The notes under the pieces are model-generated. The model worked only from the letters and a program-made list of their open reading frames with translations. It was not told the DNA's origin and did not search any database. From Micavibrio sp. (GTDB taxonomy: Bacteria > Pseudomonadota > Alphaproteobacteria > Micavibrionales > Micavibrionaceae), in the NCBI GenBank assembly GCA_030824805.1, contig JAPJRC010000001.1, positions 1 through 64,000 on the forward strand: a stretch of DNA of 64,000 bases, read 5' to 3'. Made by a program: the position numbers and the translations under genes. Position 1 is the stretch's first letter. Each line of letters opens with the position of its first letter. This document shows positions 18,313 through 27,118 of the stretch, piece after piece.

Positions 18313-18378
18313 GCTTCTTTAAATGTATTACGGCAAAAATCCCCAATTCAAAAACATAACATATAATGGAGTTTGCCT

Positions 18379-18714
18379 ATGACGAAATGGTACACACGTA
18401 TCAATTTAAAGCCGGCCGCGTGCCTTTCTACCAACAATATCACAGATCTTTTGCAGCTAACGCGTAAAGAAAAAGAAATGCGTTTGCTTTGCCTTGAATC
18501 ACTTCACAAATTTGGCGAGTGGAAAAAATCACACGTCCATTATGCAACCTTCAGGTTAAAAATGATTTATACGATCAAAGGCATGATCGTTAAGAAACAG
18601 GTTCGGGATGCCATCTTTTTTTATAAAATGGTAAAGATTGTCCGTATACACCATTTCAACCACTACCTGTATAGGCTTGCTACAAAAGCATATGCGTATG
18701 GAGGTGGGCGATGA
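18379..18714 (+). CDS. Basic protein of unknown function (111 residues)
   Basis: Starts at ATG 18379 with GGAG nine bases upstream. The protein is rich in Lys, Arg, His and Tyr with a predicted pI well above 9, no membrane segment and no recognised motif. Its codon use is AT-richer than that of neighbours, as is the whole stretch between 17.6 and 19.2 kb. The stop codon overlaps the start of the next small gene as ATGA, which suggests coupled translation. Possibly of mobile-element origin, but no integrase or phage structural gene is nearby. Confidence 0.55.
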   Translation: MTKWYTRINLKPAACLSTNNITDLLQLTRKEKEMRLLCLESLHKFGEWKKSHVHYATFRLKMIYTIKGMIVKKQVRDAIFFYKMVKIVRIHHFNHYLYRLATKAYAYGGGR

Positions 18715-18953
18715 TTATTTATGTGAGGTTGGGGAAGGTACGCGCCGTATCATGTGAATGGAACAGGGATTTCAGCAGATGGCCAATATTTAAAAAAACA
18801 AGTTACCATTGCGAAACGATTGTAGATATGCCATATACACAAATTATATTCACATCTGGAAAATGGACACCGACAAGAAGAGCGGCCAATGACAAACAAA
18901 AAGTTGAAAAAACTGCAGAATATATTGCAGGAACTGATCGCTATAGACCCTGA
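18711..18953 (+). CDS. Possible small protein coupled to the preceding gene
   Basis: An 80-residue frame that begins in an ATGA overlap with the previous stop and is preceded by a strong GGAGG six bases upstream. Both signals argue that it is translated. Against this, its last 65 bases overlap the start of the MarR-like gene in another frame, and the protein has no recognisable domain. It could also act as a translated leader that delivers ribosomes to the downstream regulator gene. Confidence 0.4.
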   Translation: MIIYVRLGKVRAVSCEWNRDFSRWPIFKKTSYHCETIVDMPYTQIIFTSGKWTPTRRAANDKQKVEKTAEYIAGTDRYRP

Positions 18954-19212
18954 GTTTCCGATTCAATGGGTTACGGTTTTTGCCGAAATCGCAGGCGAAG
19001 AGGGTATATCTCTTAAAGATGTTTCAGACCGTACCGGTATTTCCATGTCGGTTATGTCCCGCACCATCGGCGCGCTGTCTAACGCCCGCCGCATGGGGAA
19101 GCCATACGGGCTGGTTGTTGTAAAACATGCCAAAGACGATCGCCGCCGTAAGGAGTTGTTCCTTTCCGCACGCGGAAAGAAACTTGTCGAGAAGCTCGAA
19201 AAAGCTATCTAA
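18889..19212 (+). CDS. MarR-like winged-helix regulator
   Basis: A 107-residue protein with a winged helix-turn-helix: the recognition region reads ISLKDVSDRTGISMSVMSRTIGAL (about residues 38-62, shown here as one helix-turn-helix), then a wing containing KDDRRRKELFLSARGKKLVEKL, the standard end of MarR-type DNA-binding domains. It lacks the long N-terminal dimer helices of full MarR proteins and is at the short end of the family. It probably binds DNA as a dimer. Its ligand and targets are unknown. It closes the AT-richer patch and is followed at once by a strong terminator. Confidence 0.85.
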   Translation: MTNKKLKKLQNILQELIAIDPEFPIQWVTVFAEIAGEEGISLKDVSDRTGISMSVMSRTIGALSNARRMGKPYGLVVVKHAKDDRRRKELFLSARGKKLVEKLEKAI

Positions 19213-19230
19213 AAATTGCTTCCTTTTAGA

Positions 19231-19264
19231 AAGGCTGGACAAAACCTGTCCAGCCTTTATTTTA
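19231..19264 (+). terminator. Strong intrinsic terminator that overlaps a promoter
   Basis: AAGGCTGGACA (19231-19241) and TGTCCAGCCTT (19247-19257) form a perfect 11-base-pair stem with a five-base loop, followed by a T-rich tract. It ends the MarR-like gene. The same DNA carries TGGACA (19236-19241) and TATTTT (19258-19263) 16 bases apart, a plausible promoter for the quinone oxidoreductase whose ATG is six bases further on. Confidence 0.85.
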
Positions 19265-19269
19265 CGCGC

Positions 19270-20244
19270 ATGACACTCGCCATACGCATTCATTCGCATG
19301 GGGGTCCTGACGTACTCAGGGCTGAAGATATTGCGGTCGGTTTGCCGCAAGCGGGTGATGTGCGGATTGCACAATCTGCTATCGGCCTGAATTTCGTTGA
19401 CACCTATCATCGTACAGGGCTGTACCCTATAGCCATGCCAGGTATTATTGGTATGGAAGGTGCAGGCGTTGTGACAGCCGTCGGCGAGGGCGTAAAGCAT
19501 TTAAAAAAGGGCGACAGGGTTGCTTACGCATCGTCACCCCTTGGTGCATACGCTGCAGAAAGGCTGATGCCTGCCGACCGTCTTATAAAGCTTCCTTCTT
19601 TTCTTACCGAGCGTGAAGCAGCGGCTCTCATGGTTAAGGGTATGACAGCGGAATTTCTCGTGCGCCGTTGCTACTCCGTAAAAAGCGGCGACATCGTTCT
19701 AATTCATGCAGCTGCCGGCGGCGTCGGCACAATTTTGTGCCAGTGGGCCAAAAGCCTGGGCGCAATTGTGATTGCAACAGCCGGCAGCGATGAGAAATGT
19801 GAAATTGCCAAAGAGAATGGCGCTGTTTTAGCCATAAATTATAAAAAAGAGAATTTTGTTCAGGCTGTTCGTTCTTATACCGGAGGAACAGGCGCCAATG
19901 TTGTCTATGACGGGGTAGGGCAGGCAACATTCATGGATTCTCTCGATTGCCTGCGGCCGCTCGGCATGATGGTAAGCTACGGCAACGCGTCCGGACCTGT
20001 GCCTGATTTCTCACCCCGCGTTCTGGCATCCAAAGGATCTTTGTTCCTAACGCGCCCTTCACTTTGGCATTACACGGCAACCTCTATGGATTATCAGGCG
20101 AGCGCCAAGGCATTATTTAATGTATTGGAGTCGGGCGCCGTAAAAGTGCAGGGCTCGAAAGCCTATGCTCTTGCAGATGCCGCGCAGGCGCACCGCGATC
20201 TTGAGGACCGCCAGATCACGGGATCGGCGGTCCTGCTGCCTTAG
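19270..20244 (+). CDS. NAD(P)H:quinone oxidoreductase (zinc-less MDR family)
   Basis: A 324-residue medium-chain dehydrogenase/reductase of the quinone oxidoreductase (QOR) type. The N-terminal GroES-like domain has GLNFVDTYHRTGLYP near residue 43 and GMEGAGVV near residue 62; the nucleotide-binding domain has the glycine motif AAAGGVGTILCQWAK near residue 148. Zinc-binding cysteines of alcohol dehydrogenases are absent, as expected. It reduces quinones with NADPH. The ATG at 19270 has no Shine-Dalgarno site and lies just past the terminator of the preceding gene, so the mRNA is probably leaderless. It converges on metE with a four-base overlap. Confidence 0.93.
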   Translation: MTLAIRIHSHGGPDVLRAEDIAVGLPQAGDVRIAQSAIGLNFVDTYHRTGLYPIAMPGIIGMEGAGVVTAVGEGVKHLKKGDRVAYASSPLGAYAAERLMPADRLIKLPSFLTEREAAALMVKGMTAEFLVRRCYSVKSGDIVLIHAAAGGVGTILCQWAKSLGAIVIATAGSDEKCEIAKENGAVLAINYKKENFVQAVRSYTGGTGANVVYDGVGQATFMDSLDCLRPLGMMVSYGNASGPVPDFSPRVLASKGSLFLTRPSLWHYTATSMDYQASAKALFNVLESGAVKVQGSKAYALADAAQAHRDLEDRQITGSAVLLP

Positions 20245-22538
20245 GCGGCGTTGGCTGCCTTGTATTTTTCACGAAGCTGCTTGGCTGCTTCCACCATGTT
20301 GGCCAAAGCCGGTTTTACTTCCGCCCAACCACGGGTTTTCAAGCCGCAATCCGGATTGACCCAAAGCTGATCGGTGGGAAGAACCTTGGCGGCTTTTTCC
20401 AGCAGATCAACCATTTCTTGTGTCGAGGGAATACGGGGTGAATGGATATCATAGACACCCGGGCCAATCTCGTTGGGATATTTATAGGTGCCGAACGCTC
20501 CCAGCAGTTCCATCTGGCTGCGTGATGTTTCGATCGATATAACATCCGCATCCAGCGCGCCGATGGAATCTATAATATCGTTGAAATCTGCATAGCACAT
20601 ATGTGTGTGGATCTGCGTCGTGTCTTCGACGCAGGAAGCCGAAAGACGGAAGGCCTCTACCGACCATTCCAGATAGGCTTTCCAGTCTGCCTGACGCAAT
20701 GGCAATCCCTCGCGCAATGCAGGCTCATCGATCTGGATAACCTTGATGCCGGCTTTTTCCAGATCGGAAACCTCATCACGAATCGCAAGCGCGATCTGCT
20801 TGGCTGTTTTCTCGCGGCTTTGGTCGTTGCGTACGAAAGACCAGCACAAAATAGTGATGGGGCCTGTTAGCATGCCCTTCATTGGGCGTTTGGTCAGGCT
20901 TTGGGCGTATTTGCTCCATTCCACCGTCATGGGTTTCGGGCGGGAAATATCGCCGTAAATGATAGGCGGCTTCACATAGCGGGAACCATAAGATTGTACC
21001 CAGCCATTTTGCGAGAAAGCATAACCGTCCAATTGTTCGCCAAAATATTCGACCATGTCGTTGCGCTCCGGTTCGCCGTGCACCAGCACGTCGATATCGG
21101 CTTCTTCCTGGTATTTTACGACCAGTTGAATTTCCTTCTTCATTGCCTCGTCATACGCGGCGGCGCTGAGTTCGCCTTTTTTGAACGCCGCGCGCGCGGT
21201 TCTAATATCGGCGGTCTGTGGAAAGGAACCAATTGTAGTGGTCGGGAAGGCCGGCAGTTTCAAATCCGCCTGCTGCACCTTGCGGCGCTGGCTAAAGGGG
21301 CTTTTGCGCTTGGCCATATCAGGCGTAAGCGCAGCCATACGCTTTTGGACTGCATCGTTGTGAATGCGCTTCGATACTTTGCGGGACGCTGCGGACTTGT
21401 CGCTGGCTTCCAATTCGGCTTTGATAGTATCGCGCCCATGCCATGCACCTTTGGCAAGCGTGGCAATCTCTGTAAGCTTCTGCTTGGAGAAAGCCATCCA
21501 GTCTTTTAGTTCCGGATCAAGCTTGGTTTCGGCATCAAGATCGATCGGCGTGTGTAGAAGCGAACAGCTTCCCGATACACCAAATCCTACACCAAGGACG
21601 GCCTTAGCTTTTTCCAGTTGCACAAGCGAGGCCGAGAGATCATTTTTCCATACATTTCGCCCATCAACGATGCCAAGGACCAGAAATTTCCCGGTTTCTT
21701 TTGCCTTCGCAATAGATGCATCCAATTGGTCGGGGGCGCGGACCAGATCAACACCCAGTGCTGTTACCGGAAGTGAGAAGGCGAGATCTATATTGTCGCG
21801 CAGGCCATCGAAATATGTTGGCGTGAAAATATTGATTTCCGGTACAGCGTCTTTGAGTTGTTTGTAAGCCGTTTTATAGGCATCCTTGTAACGGTCTTCC
21901 AGATCAAGGGCGAGGCAAGGCTCGTCGAGTTGAATCCACGTAACGCCTTGCGCCAGAAGCTTCTTACAGATTTCGATATAGACATCGACGAGAGGCTTTA
22001 CGAGGGTGCAGCGACAATCGGTAAAGTCTTCAGCCTTTTTTGCAAGCATCAGGAAGGAAACAGGACCAATCAAAACAGGATAGGCTTCAAACCCTGCATC
22101 TTGTGCTTCTTTTGTTTCAGTAAAAATTTTGTCCGTCGACAGTTTAAAGGTCTGGCCTTTCTTCAGTTCGGGGACAATGTAATGGTAGTTGGTATCGAAC
22201 CACTTCGTCATTTCCATTGCGATTACGTCACGGCCGTTCTTTTGATTTCCTCGCGCCATCGAAAAATAAAGGTCCGGATCGTCAAGATCATAACGCTCAG
22301 GTATGCAGCCGAACAGACACGCGGCATCGAGAATATGATCATAGTAGGAAAAATCATTTGTTGGTACAAAGCTGATGCCCGCATCTTTTTGCAACTGCCA
22401 ATGGCGCAAGCGAAGCTCTTTGCCGACCTTGAACAATTCCTCGCGGCTGATATCACCTTTCCAGTAACTTTCGAGCGCTTTCTTTAATTCGCGTTTAAGG
22501 CCTATACGGGGAAATCCCAGATTAAGGGCGAGGACCAT
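20241..22538 (-). CDS. metE: Cobalamin-independent methionine synthase
   Basis: A 765-residue MetE, full length. It transfers the methyl group from 5-methyltetrahydrofolate-polyglutamate to homocysteine. The N-terminal half shows LGFPRIGLKRELKKALE at the start; the catalytic C-terminal half has FPTTTIGSFPQT near residue 430, IDEPALREGLP near residue 600, and the zinc ligands in IHTHMCY and NPDCGLKTRG. AAAGGA precedes the ATG. It is the second gene after the SAM riboswitch, 77 bases behind metB. The gap holds an inverted repeat (CCTGCC/GGCAGG) with no T tract. Confidence 0.98.
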   Translation of the reverse strand: MVLALNLGFPRIGLKRELKKALESYWKGDISREELFKVGKELRLRHWQLQKDAGISFVPTNDFSYYDHILDAACLFGCIPERYDLDDPDLYFSMARGNQKNGRDVIAMEMTKWFDTNYHYIVPELKKGQTFKLSTDKIFTETKEAQDAGFEAYPVLIGPVSFLMLAKKAEDFTDCRCTLVKPLVDVYIEICKKLLAQGVTWIQLDEPCLALDLEDRYKDAYKTAYKQLKDAVPEINIFTPTYFDGLRDNIDLAFSLPVTALGVDLVRAPDQLDASIAKAKETGKFLVLGIVDGRNVWKNDLSASLVQLEKAKAVLGVGFGVSGSCSLLHTPIDLDAETKLDPELKDWMAFSKQKLTEIATLAKGAWHGRDTIKAELEASDKSAASRKVSKRIHNDAVQKRMAALTPDMAKRKSPFSQRRKVQQADLKLPAFPTTTIGSFPQTADIRTARAAFKKGELSAAAYDEAMKKEIQLVVKYQEEADIDVLVHGEPERNDMVEYFGEQLDGYAFSQNGWVQSYGSRYVKPPIIYGDISRPKPMTVEWSKYAQSLTKRPMKGMLTGPITILCWSFVRNDQSREKTAKQIALAIRDEVSDLEKAGIKVIQIDEPALREGLPLRQADWKAYLEWSVEAFRLSASCVEDTTQIHTHMCYADFNDIIDSIGALDADVISIETSRSQMELLGAFGTYKYPNEIGPGVYDIHSPRIPSTQEMVDLLEKAAKVLPTDQLWVNPDCGLKTRGWAEVKPALANMVEAAKQLREKYKAANAA

Positions 22539-22615
22539 GATAAATTCCTTTCATAAAATCGGTTGTAACAGAATGGCCGCGGTACGACCTGCCGTCAAGC
22601 AGGAGGCAGGACGTT

Positions 22616-23779
22616 TTATTGATTAAGTGCTTGTTCCAAATCGCGTATGAGGTCTTCCGGCGATTCTAGGCCGATGGACAGGCGTATGAGACCCTCGGTA
22701 ATTCCCGCTTTTTCCTGTGCGGCCTTGTCCATGGATGCGTGTGTCATGGTCGCAGGGTGTGCAGCAAGGCTTTCATATCCGCCCAATGACTCGGCGAAAG
22801 CAAAAAGCGTAAGCCTTTCTATAAGCCGTTGCGCTGCGTATTGGCTACCCAGATCCAGACTTATCATTGCGCCAAATCCTTTTTGCTGTGAGCGCGCAAC
22901 ATCATAGCCAGCATGGGTCTTGAGCCCGGGATAATACACCTGTGATACAGCTTTGTGCGTGTTCAGGTATGCCGCGATATCTTCGGCACTGTCATTCTGT
23001 TGGCGTATGCGGATATCCAGGGTACGAATACCGCGCAGAGTAAGGAAACTGTCGAACGGTGCGCCTGTGGTTCCCGTGCAGTTCGCCCACCATGCAAGTT
23101 TTTCATGTAATTCTTGCGTTTTGGAAACGACTGCACCGCCCACGACGTCACCATGTCCGTTTATATATTTTGTGGTGGAGTGGACGACAATATCTGCTCC
23201 AAGGTCGATAGGCTTTTGCAAGATAGGGGATAGAAAAGTATTGTCCGCCACGACGAGTGCGCCTGTTCGCTTGGCTATGCTTGTAACGGCCTTTATGTCG
23301 GTGATGCGCAGAAGTGGATTGCTGGGTGTTTCGATCAGCACAATTCTGGGCTTACATGCAAAAAGGGCGGGCAAGGTTTCGGTCTTTGTCAGGTCTGCAA
23401 AATGCACGTCAAAATGGCCTTGCTCGGCACGGGTTTTCAAAAGCCTGTAAGTGCCTCCGTAACAGTCGTGCGGGGCTATGATAAGATCGCCCGGCAGAAG
23501 CAATTGAAACACCAGATCCAGTGCGGCCATGCCGGAAGAGGTGATAACGGCATTGGAGCCGCCCTCAAGCGCGGCTATGGCTTTTCCAAGTTCATCGCGG
23601 GTTGGATTGCCGCTGCGTGTGTAATCGTAGGGGCGTTTTTTACCAAATCCTTCAAAAGAGAAGTTCGTGGAAAGATACAGGGCCGGTGTAACCGATCCGT
23701 ACTTGGAATCTACGTCCACGGCAGCGCGTGCAGTGGTTGTACAGGGCTGCCAAATCGTTTCTGTTGTTTGTTCGCTCAT
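22616..23779 (-). CDS. metB: Cystathionine gamma-synthase (Cys/Met PLP enzyme)
   Basis: A 387-residue Cys/Met-metabolism PLP enzyme. Motifs are YTRSGNPTRDELG near residue 52, SSGMAALDLVFQLL near residue 80, ETPSNPLLRITDI near residue 145, and the PLP lysine in HSTTKYINGHGDVVGG near residue 200. Cystathionine gamma-synthase fits best, but O-acylhomoserine sulfhydrylase and cystathionine lyase are close relatives. Its place behind a SAM riboswitch and before metE supports methionine synthesis. The ATG at 23779 has GGAG seven bases upstream. Confidence 0.9.
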   Translation of the reverse strand: MSEQTTETIWQPCTTTARAAVDVDSKYGSVTPALYLSTNFSFEGFGKKRPYDYTRSGNPTRDELGKAIAALEGGSNAVITSSGMAALDLVFQLLLPGDLIIAPHDCYGGTYRLLKTRAEQGHFDVHFADLTKTETLPALFACKPRIVLIETPSNPLLRITDIKAVTSIAKRTGALVVADNTFLSPILQKPIDLGADIVVHSTTKYINGHGDVVGGAVVSKTQELHEKLAWWANCTGTTGAPFDSFLTLRGIRTLDIRIRQQNDSAEDIAAYLNTHKAVSQVYYPGLKTHAGYDVARSQQKGFGAMISLDLGSQYAAQRLIERLTLFAFAESLGGYESLAAHPATMTHASMDKAAQEKAGITEGLIRLSIGLESPEDLIRDLEQALNQ

Positions 23780-23801
23780 AATTATCTCCATCTCAAGCCA
23801 A

Positions 23802-23832
23802 TAAAAAAACCGGTAGCAAGAGCGCTCCGGTT
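23802..23832 (-). terminator. Intrinsic terminator of the SAM riboswitch
   Basis: Read on the minus strand, AACCGG-AGC, a six-base loop, GCT-A-CCGGTT and a run of seven T lie between the riboswitch aptamer and metB. This is the expected expression platform: SAM binding should favour this terminator and stop metB-metE transcription. Confidence 0.88.
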
Positions 23833-23865
23833 GCTGAAAAAGAGACGTTTTTGATCACGCGCTTT

Positions 23866-23966
23866 ATTCATCTTCCGGCATGCGCCGCAGGATTTAGCAC
23901 CTTGTACAAATATACAGGTTGCTCCAGCGTCAACGGGCCTGTCCCTCGGCTGATCTAGATGATGTA
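23866..23966 (-). ncRNA. SAM riboswitch aptamer (S-box / SAM-I type)
   Basis: On the minus strand the conserved core reads GAGGGACAGGCCCG, then GAGCAACC, then AAGGTGCTAAATCC. These match the SAM-I (S-box) consensus, including the joining strands that contact SAM. A closing helix can form between CATCT (23962-23958) and AGATG (23873-23869), a short third stem lies between GCAACC and AAGGTGC, and CGGC/GCCG forms the last stem. It lies between metF and metB and controls metB-metE through the terminator at 23802-23832. The SAM-I/IV variant class is a possible finer assignment. Confidence 0.92.
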
Positions 23967-23995
23967 TTAATTTAAACAGAGAAGCCTGCTGCGTG

Positions 23996-24823
23996 TCAAA
24001 CTTTTAAAGCGTTGAGCAGCATATCCGCCTTGTTGAGCGTATAAAAATGCAGATGGTTGGCACCGATGGATTTAAGGTCCTGCACCTGCCATTGGAGGAT
24101 CTCGGTGGCTATCCCGCTGTGGGAGGCTTCATCAGTATTTTCAAATTTATGGCGGATAGAGGCAGGAATATAAGCGCCGCATCTTCCCGCGAATTTGAGC
24201 AGGCTTTCATAATTTCCAATCGGAAGTATGCCGGGGACGATGGGGGTTTTAATGCCTGCGTTTTCCACTTCTCTCAGGAACGTGGCATAACGGTCGTGGT
24301 CAAAAAAGAATTGCGTGATTGCCCGGTCGGCGCCGGCCGCGCATTTCTTTTTCAACGCCAGTATATCGGCCGCCATGTCCGGCGCATCAGGATGTTTGTC
24401 GGGATAGGCACCGACCGATATTTGAAAAGGTTTATGTGCCTTTATGCCTTCGATGAAATCCGACGTGTATTGATAATAGTCAAGGTCCGGATCAAGAGGC
24501 CATTGCAAATCCGGGGGCATGTCGCCGCGAAGGGCGATGATATGTTGGACGCCCATATCCCAGAGAGTGTCTAGATATCCCCGCAACTCTGTGCGCGTAA
24601 TAGAGATAAACGTCAGATGGCAGGCCAAAGGAACATCCGTAACGCTTCTGATGGCTTTTAGTGTTTTGAGCGTTCCCTCGCGCGTCGTTCCTCCGGCACC
24701 GAAAGTTACCGTCAAAAAAGAAGGTTCCAATGTTTCGAGTGCACGGACACTTTCTAGCAAAACTTCTTCGCCCTGAGGCGTTTTGGGGGGAAAGAACTCA
24801 AAACTGATGGATGCTTTGCTCAT
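23996..24823 (-). CDS. metF: 5,10-methylenetetrahydrofolate reductase
   Basis: A 275-residue MetF. It makes 5-methyl-THF, the methyl donor for metE two genes away. The TIM barrel begins ISFEFFPPKTPQGE with the catalytic Glu near residue 8 and continues with LTVTFGAGGTTREGT near residue 40, HLTFISITR, ALRGDMPP near residue 102, and the FFFDHDRY segment near residue 165. I chose the ATG at 24823; a TTG at 24850 would add nine residues. No Shine-Dalgarno site is visible. It lies upstream of the riboswitch, so it is not covered by that control. Confidence 0.96.
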   Translation of the reverse strand: MSKASISFEFFPPKTPQGEEVLLESVRALETLEPSFLTVTFGAGGTTREGTLKTLKAIRSVTDVPLACHLTFISITRTELRGYLDTLWDMGVQHIIALRGDMPPDLQWPLDPDLDYYQYTSDFIEGIKAHKPFQISVGAYPDKHPDAPDMAADILALKKKCAAGADRAITQFFFDHDRYATFLREVENAGIKTPIVPGILPIGNYESLLKFAGRCGAYIPASIRHKFENTDEASHSGIATEILQWQVQDLKSIGANHLHFYTLNKADMLLNALKV

Positions 24824-24904
24824 GGAGAAAGTGTCCGAGAAGACAGGCAAAAAGTCGAGGGTTATTTACGGGAACCCTTATCAGGCTTTGATCGTTTTCG
24901 TCCT

Positions 24905-25363
24905 ATGCACGAAGATGAAGGTATTAGTAACAGCGAATTTTACATGTGGCGGGCGGTCTTCGCCTTCACATTTGTAGACAACAGCCTGTCGCTGGAAGAG
25001 CAGGAGCTTTTGCAAAGCTACCTGCGGAAAGTTCCTTTCTCGCGTGACCAGTTGGATACTCTTAAAAACGACATGCGCAATCCCAATAAGGATGTTGTGG
25101 GGTTCTATAGGAAAATTACGCGTCCAGAAGACAAAGAGCGCTTTTGTGTTTTGGCCCGTGCCATTGTCTGGTGTGAAGGGGACATGGCTGCACAGGAAAA
25201 GGCCATTCTCAAGAAAGTTTCCTGCCTGTCGGAGCCTGAGGAAGAAGAAATCCTCAGATCCACCAGGAACCATCCGCATATAAATACCTATTATCAGGAA
25301 TATGCGAAAGCAGGCATGGTCGGCCTTTTCAAGACCCCGCATAGCCTCGAAATTCATGTCTAA
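24905..25363 (+). CDS. Unrecognised acidic helical protein (152 residues)
   Basis: A 152-residue soluble protein. It is helical, with [20 protein letters not shown] near residue 20 and [19 protein letters not shown] near residue 83. Two such helix pairs with acidic loops resemble the TerB/DUF533 all-helical fold, in which a D/E-rich loop between helices can bind metal, but the match is weak and made by eye. No membrane segment or signal peptide. It is divergent from metF and 47 bases upstream of the guaA start. Confidence 0.75.
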   Translation: MHEDEGISNSEFYMWRAVFAFTFVDNSLSLEEQELLQSYLRKVPFSRDQLDTLKNDMRNPNKDVVGFYRKITRPEDKERFCVLARAIVWCEGDMAAQEKAILKKVSCLSEPEEEEILRSTRNHPHINTYYQEYAKAGMVGLFKTPHSLEIHV

Positions 25364-25375
25364 ATGGCTTAACCC

Positions 25376-25404
25376 TTTACATTTTGCATATCTTCGTCTA
25401 TGAC
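25376..25404 (+). promoter_or_regulatory. Putative guaA promoter giving a leaderless mRNA
   Basis: TTTACA (25376-25381) and TATGAC (25399-25404) are exactly 17 bases apart and the ATG of guaA begins seven bases after the -10. The predicted first transcribed base is thus the A of the start codon. No Shine-Dalgarno site precedes that ATG. Confidence 0.6.
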
Positions 25405-25410
25405 CTTGTC

Positions 25411-27003
25411 ATGACAAGCACAGCCCCCCAAAACGCCCCTGTTACCCTTCCCCAGCATGACCGTATCCTGATCCTCGATTTTGGATCACAGGTTACACAA
25501 TTGATCGCCCGCCGCCTTCGAGAGAGCGGCGTTTATTGTGAGATCTGGCCTTTCAATCAGGCGGACGAGGCAAAGCTAAGAGCCTTTAATCCGAAGGGTC
25601 TTATTTTCTCGGGGAGCCCGTGCAGCGTATACGCCAAGGACGCGCCCCATCCGCCAACTTATATTTATGACCTGGGCCTTCCGATTTTTGGTATCTGCTA
25701 TGGGCAGCAGGTGATGATGCACCAGCTGGGAGGTAAGGTTGAAGGCGGCGAGAGCCGTGAATTCGGACGCGCCTATATCGATGTGGTGGAGCAGAGCGCC
25801 ATCACACAGGATGTCTGGGCCAAAGGCGCGCATGAGCAGGTCTGGATGTCGCACGGCGACCGCGTTACGCAAATGGCCCCGGGTTTTAAAGTTATTGCAA
25901 AATCCGAAGGCGCGCCTTACGCCATCATCGCAAACGAAGAGCGCCGTTTCTGGGCGACACAATTCCACCCCGAAGTGGTGCATACGCCCCACGGTAAGGA
26001 TTTGCTTCAGAACTTCACGCACAATATTTGCGGCTGTAAGGGCGACTGGACTATGGCGGCCTTCCGTGAGGAATCGATAGCCAAAATCCGTGCGCAGGTG
26101 GGTAAGGGTAAAGTCATCTGCGGTCTGTCGGGCGGCGTGGATTCGTCCGTTACAGCCATTCTGCTGCATGAAGCCATAGGCGACCAACTGACCTGTATAT
26201 ATGTCGATACAGGAATGATGCGCGCTGGCGAATCCGAGCAGGTCGTAAAGATGTTCCGCGACAGCTATAACATCCCGCTCATCCATGAAGACGCCTCGAA
26301 ACTCTTCTTGAGCCAGCTTGAAGGTGTAACTGACCCCGAGACCAAGCGTAAAACAATCGGTAAGCTTTTCATCGACGTGTTCGACGACTGCTCCAAACGC
26401 GTTGGCGGAGCGGATTTCCTCGCCCAGGGCACGCTATACCCCGACGTGATCGAATCCGTATCTGTGACCGGCGGCCCGTCCCAGACGATCAAATCCCACC
26501 ACAATGTCGGCGGCCTGCCTGATTACATGAAGCTCAAACTGGTCGAACCCATGCGCGAACTCTTTAAGGACGAGGTGCGCGCTCTGGGCCGCGAGCTTGG
26601 CATGCCCGAAGAATTTATCCGCCGTCACCCGTTCCCGGGCCCGGGCCTCGCCATCCGCATCCCCGGCGAGATCACCAAGGAGAAGCTGGAGATCCTGCGC
26701 AAGGCGGATACTATCTATCTGGAAGAGATCAAGAACGCCGGCCTGTATGATGCCATCTGGCAGGCCTTTGCGGTTCTGCTGCCAGTTAAAACCGTGGGTG
26801 TCATGGGTGATGAACGTACCTATGATCATGTTTGCGCCATTCGTGCCGTGACCTCCACTGACGGCATGACTGCGGACTACTACCCGTTTCCCCATGACTT
26901 CCTTGGTCGTGTTGCGACCCGCATCATCAATGAAGTGCGTGGTATCAACCGCGTGGTCTACGACATCACGTCCAAGCCCCCGGGCACGATCGAGTGGGAA
27001 TAA
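25411..27003 (+). CDS. guaA: GMP synthase (glutamine-hydrolysing)
   Basis: A 530-residue GuaA, which aminates XMP to GMP with glutamine and ATP. The N-terminal class I glutamine amidotransferase has [17 protein letters not shown], the nucleophile Cys96 in GICYGQQ, and the His/Glu pair in TQFHPEVVH near residue 190. The ATP-pyrophosphatase domain has the P-loop [13 protein letters not shown] near residue 236. The C-terminal dimer domain ends PPGTIEWE as usual. I chose the ATG at 25411 because it begins at the predicted transcription start; an upstream frame to 25384 adds nine residues unlike the family. Confidence 0.97.
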   Translation: MTSTAPQNAPVTLPQHDRILILDFGSQVTQLIARRLRESGVYCEIWPFNQADEAKLRAFNPKGLIFSGSPCSVYAKDAPHPPTYIYDLGLPIFGICYGQQVMMHQLGGKVEGGESREFGRAYIDVVEQSAITQDVWAKGAHEQVWMSHGDRVTQMAPGFKVIAKSEGAPYAIIANEERRFWATQFHPEVVHTPHGKDLLQNFTHNICGCKGDWTMAAFREESIAKIRAQVGKGKVICGLSGGVDSSVTAILLHEAIGDQLTCIYVDTGMMRAGESEQVVKMFRDSYNIPLIHEDASKLFLSQLEGVTDPETKRKTIGKLFIDVFDDCSKRVGGADFLAQGTLYPDVIESVSVTGGPSQTIKSHHNVGGLPDYMKLKLVEPMRELFKDEVRALGRELGMPEEFIRRHPFPGPGLAIRIPGEITKEKLEILRKADTIYLEEIKNAGLYDAIWQAFAVLLPVKTVGVMGDERTYDHVCAIRAVTSTDGMTADYYPFPHDFLGRVATRIINEVRGINRVVYDITSKPPGTIEWE

Positions 27004-27118
27004 AATTTAGATTTCCGCAATAACCTCATTACGCTTGTGCGGCATTCCTGACTAATGGAACTGTTGCCTGGCAAAAAGATTCCGGGATTTTATTGATTGG
27101 GGTTGGAGCAAGTAAAAT

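Noticed and set aside
22588..22610. Inverted repeat CCTGCC/GGCAGG between metB and metE as a terminator
   Set aside because: No T tract on the metB-metE strand, and metE would then be cut off from the riboswitch. Kept only as a possible processing site.
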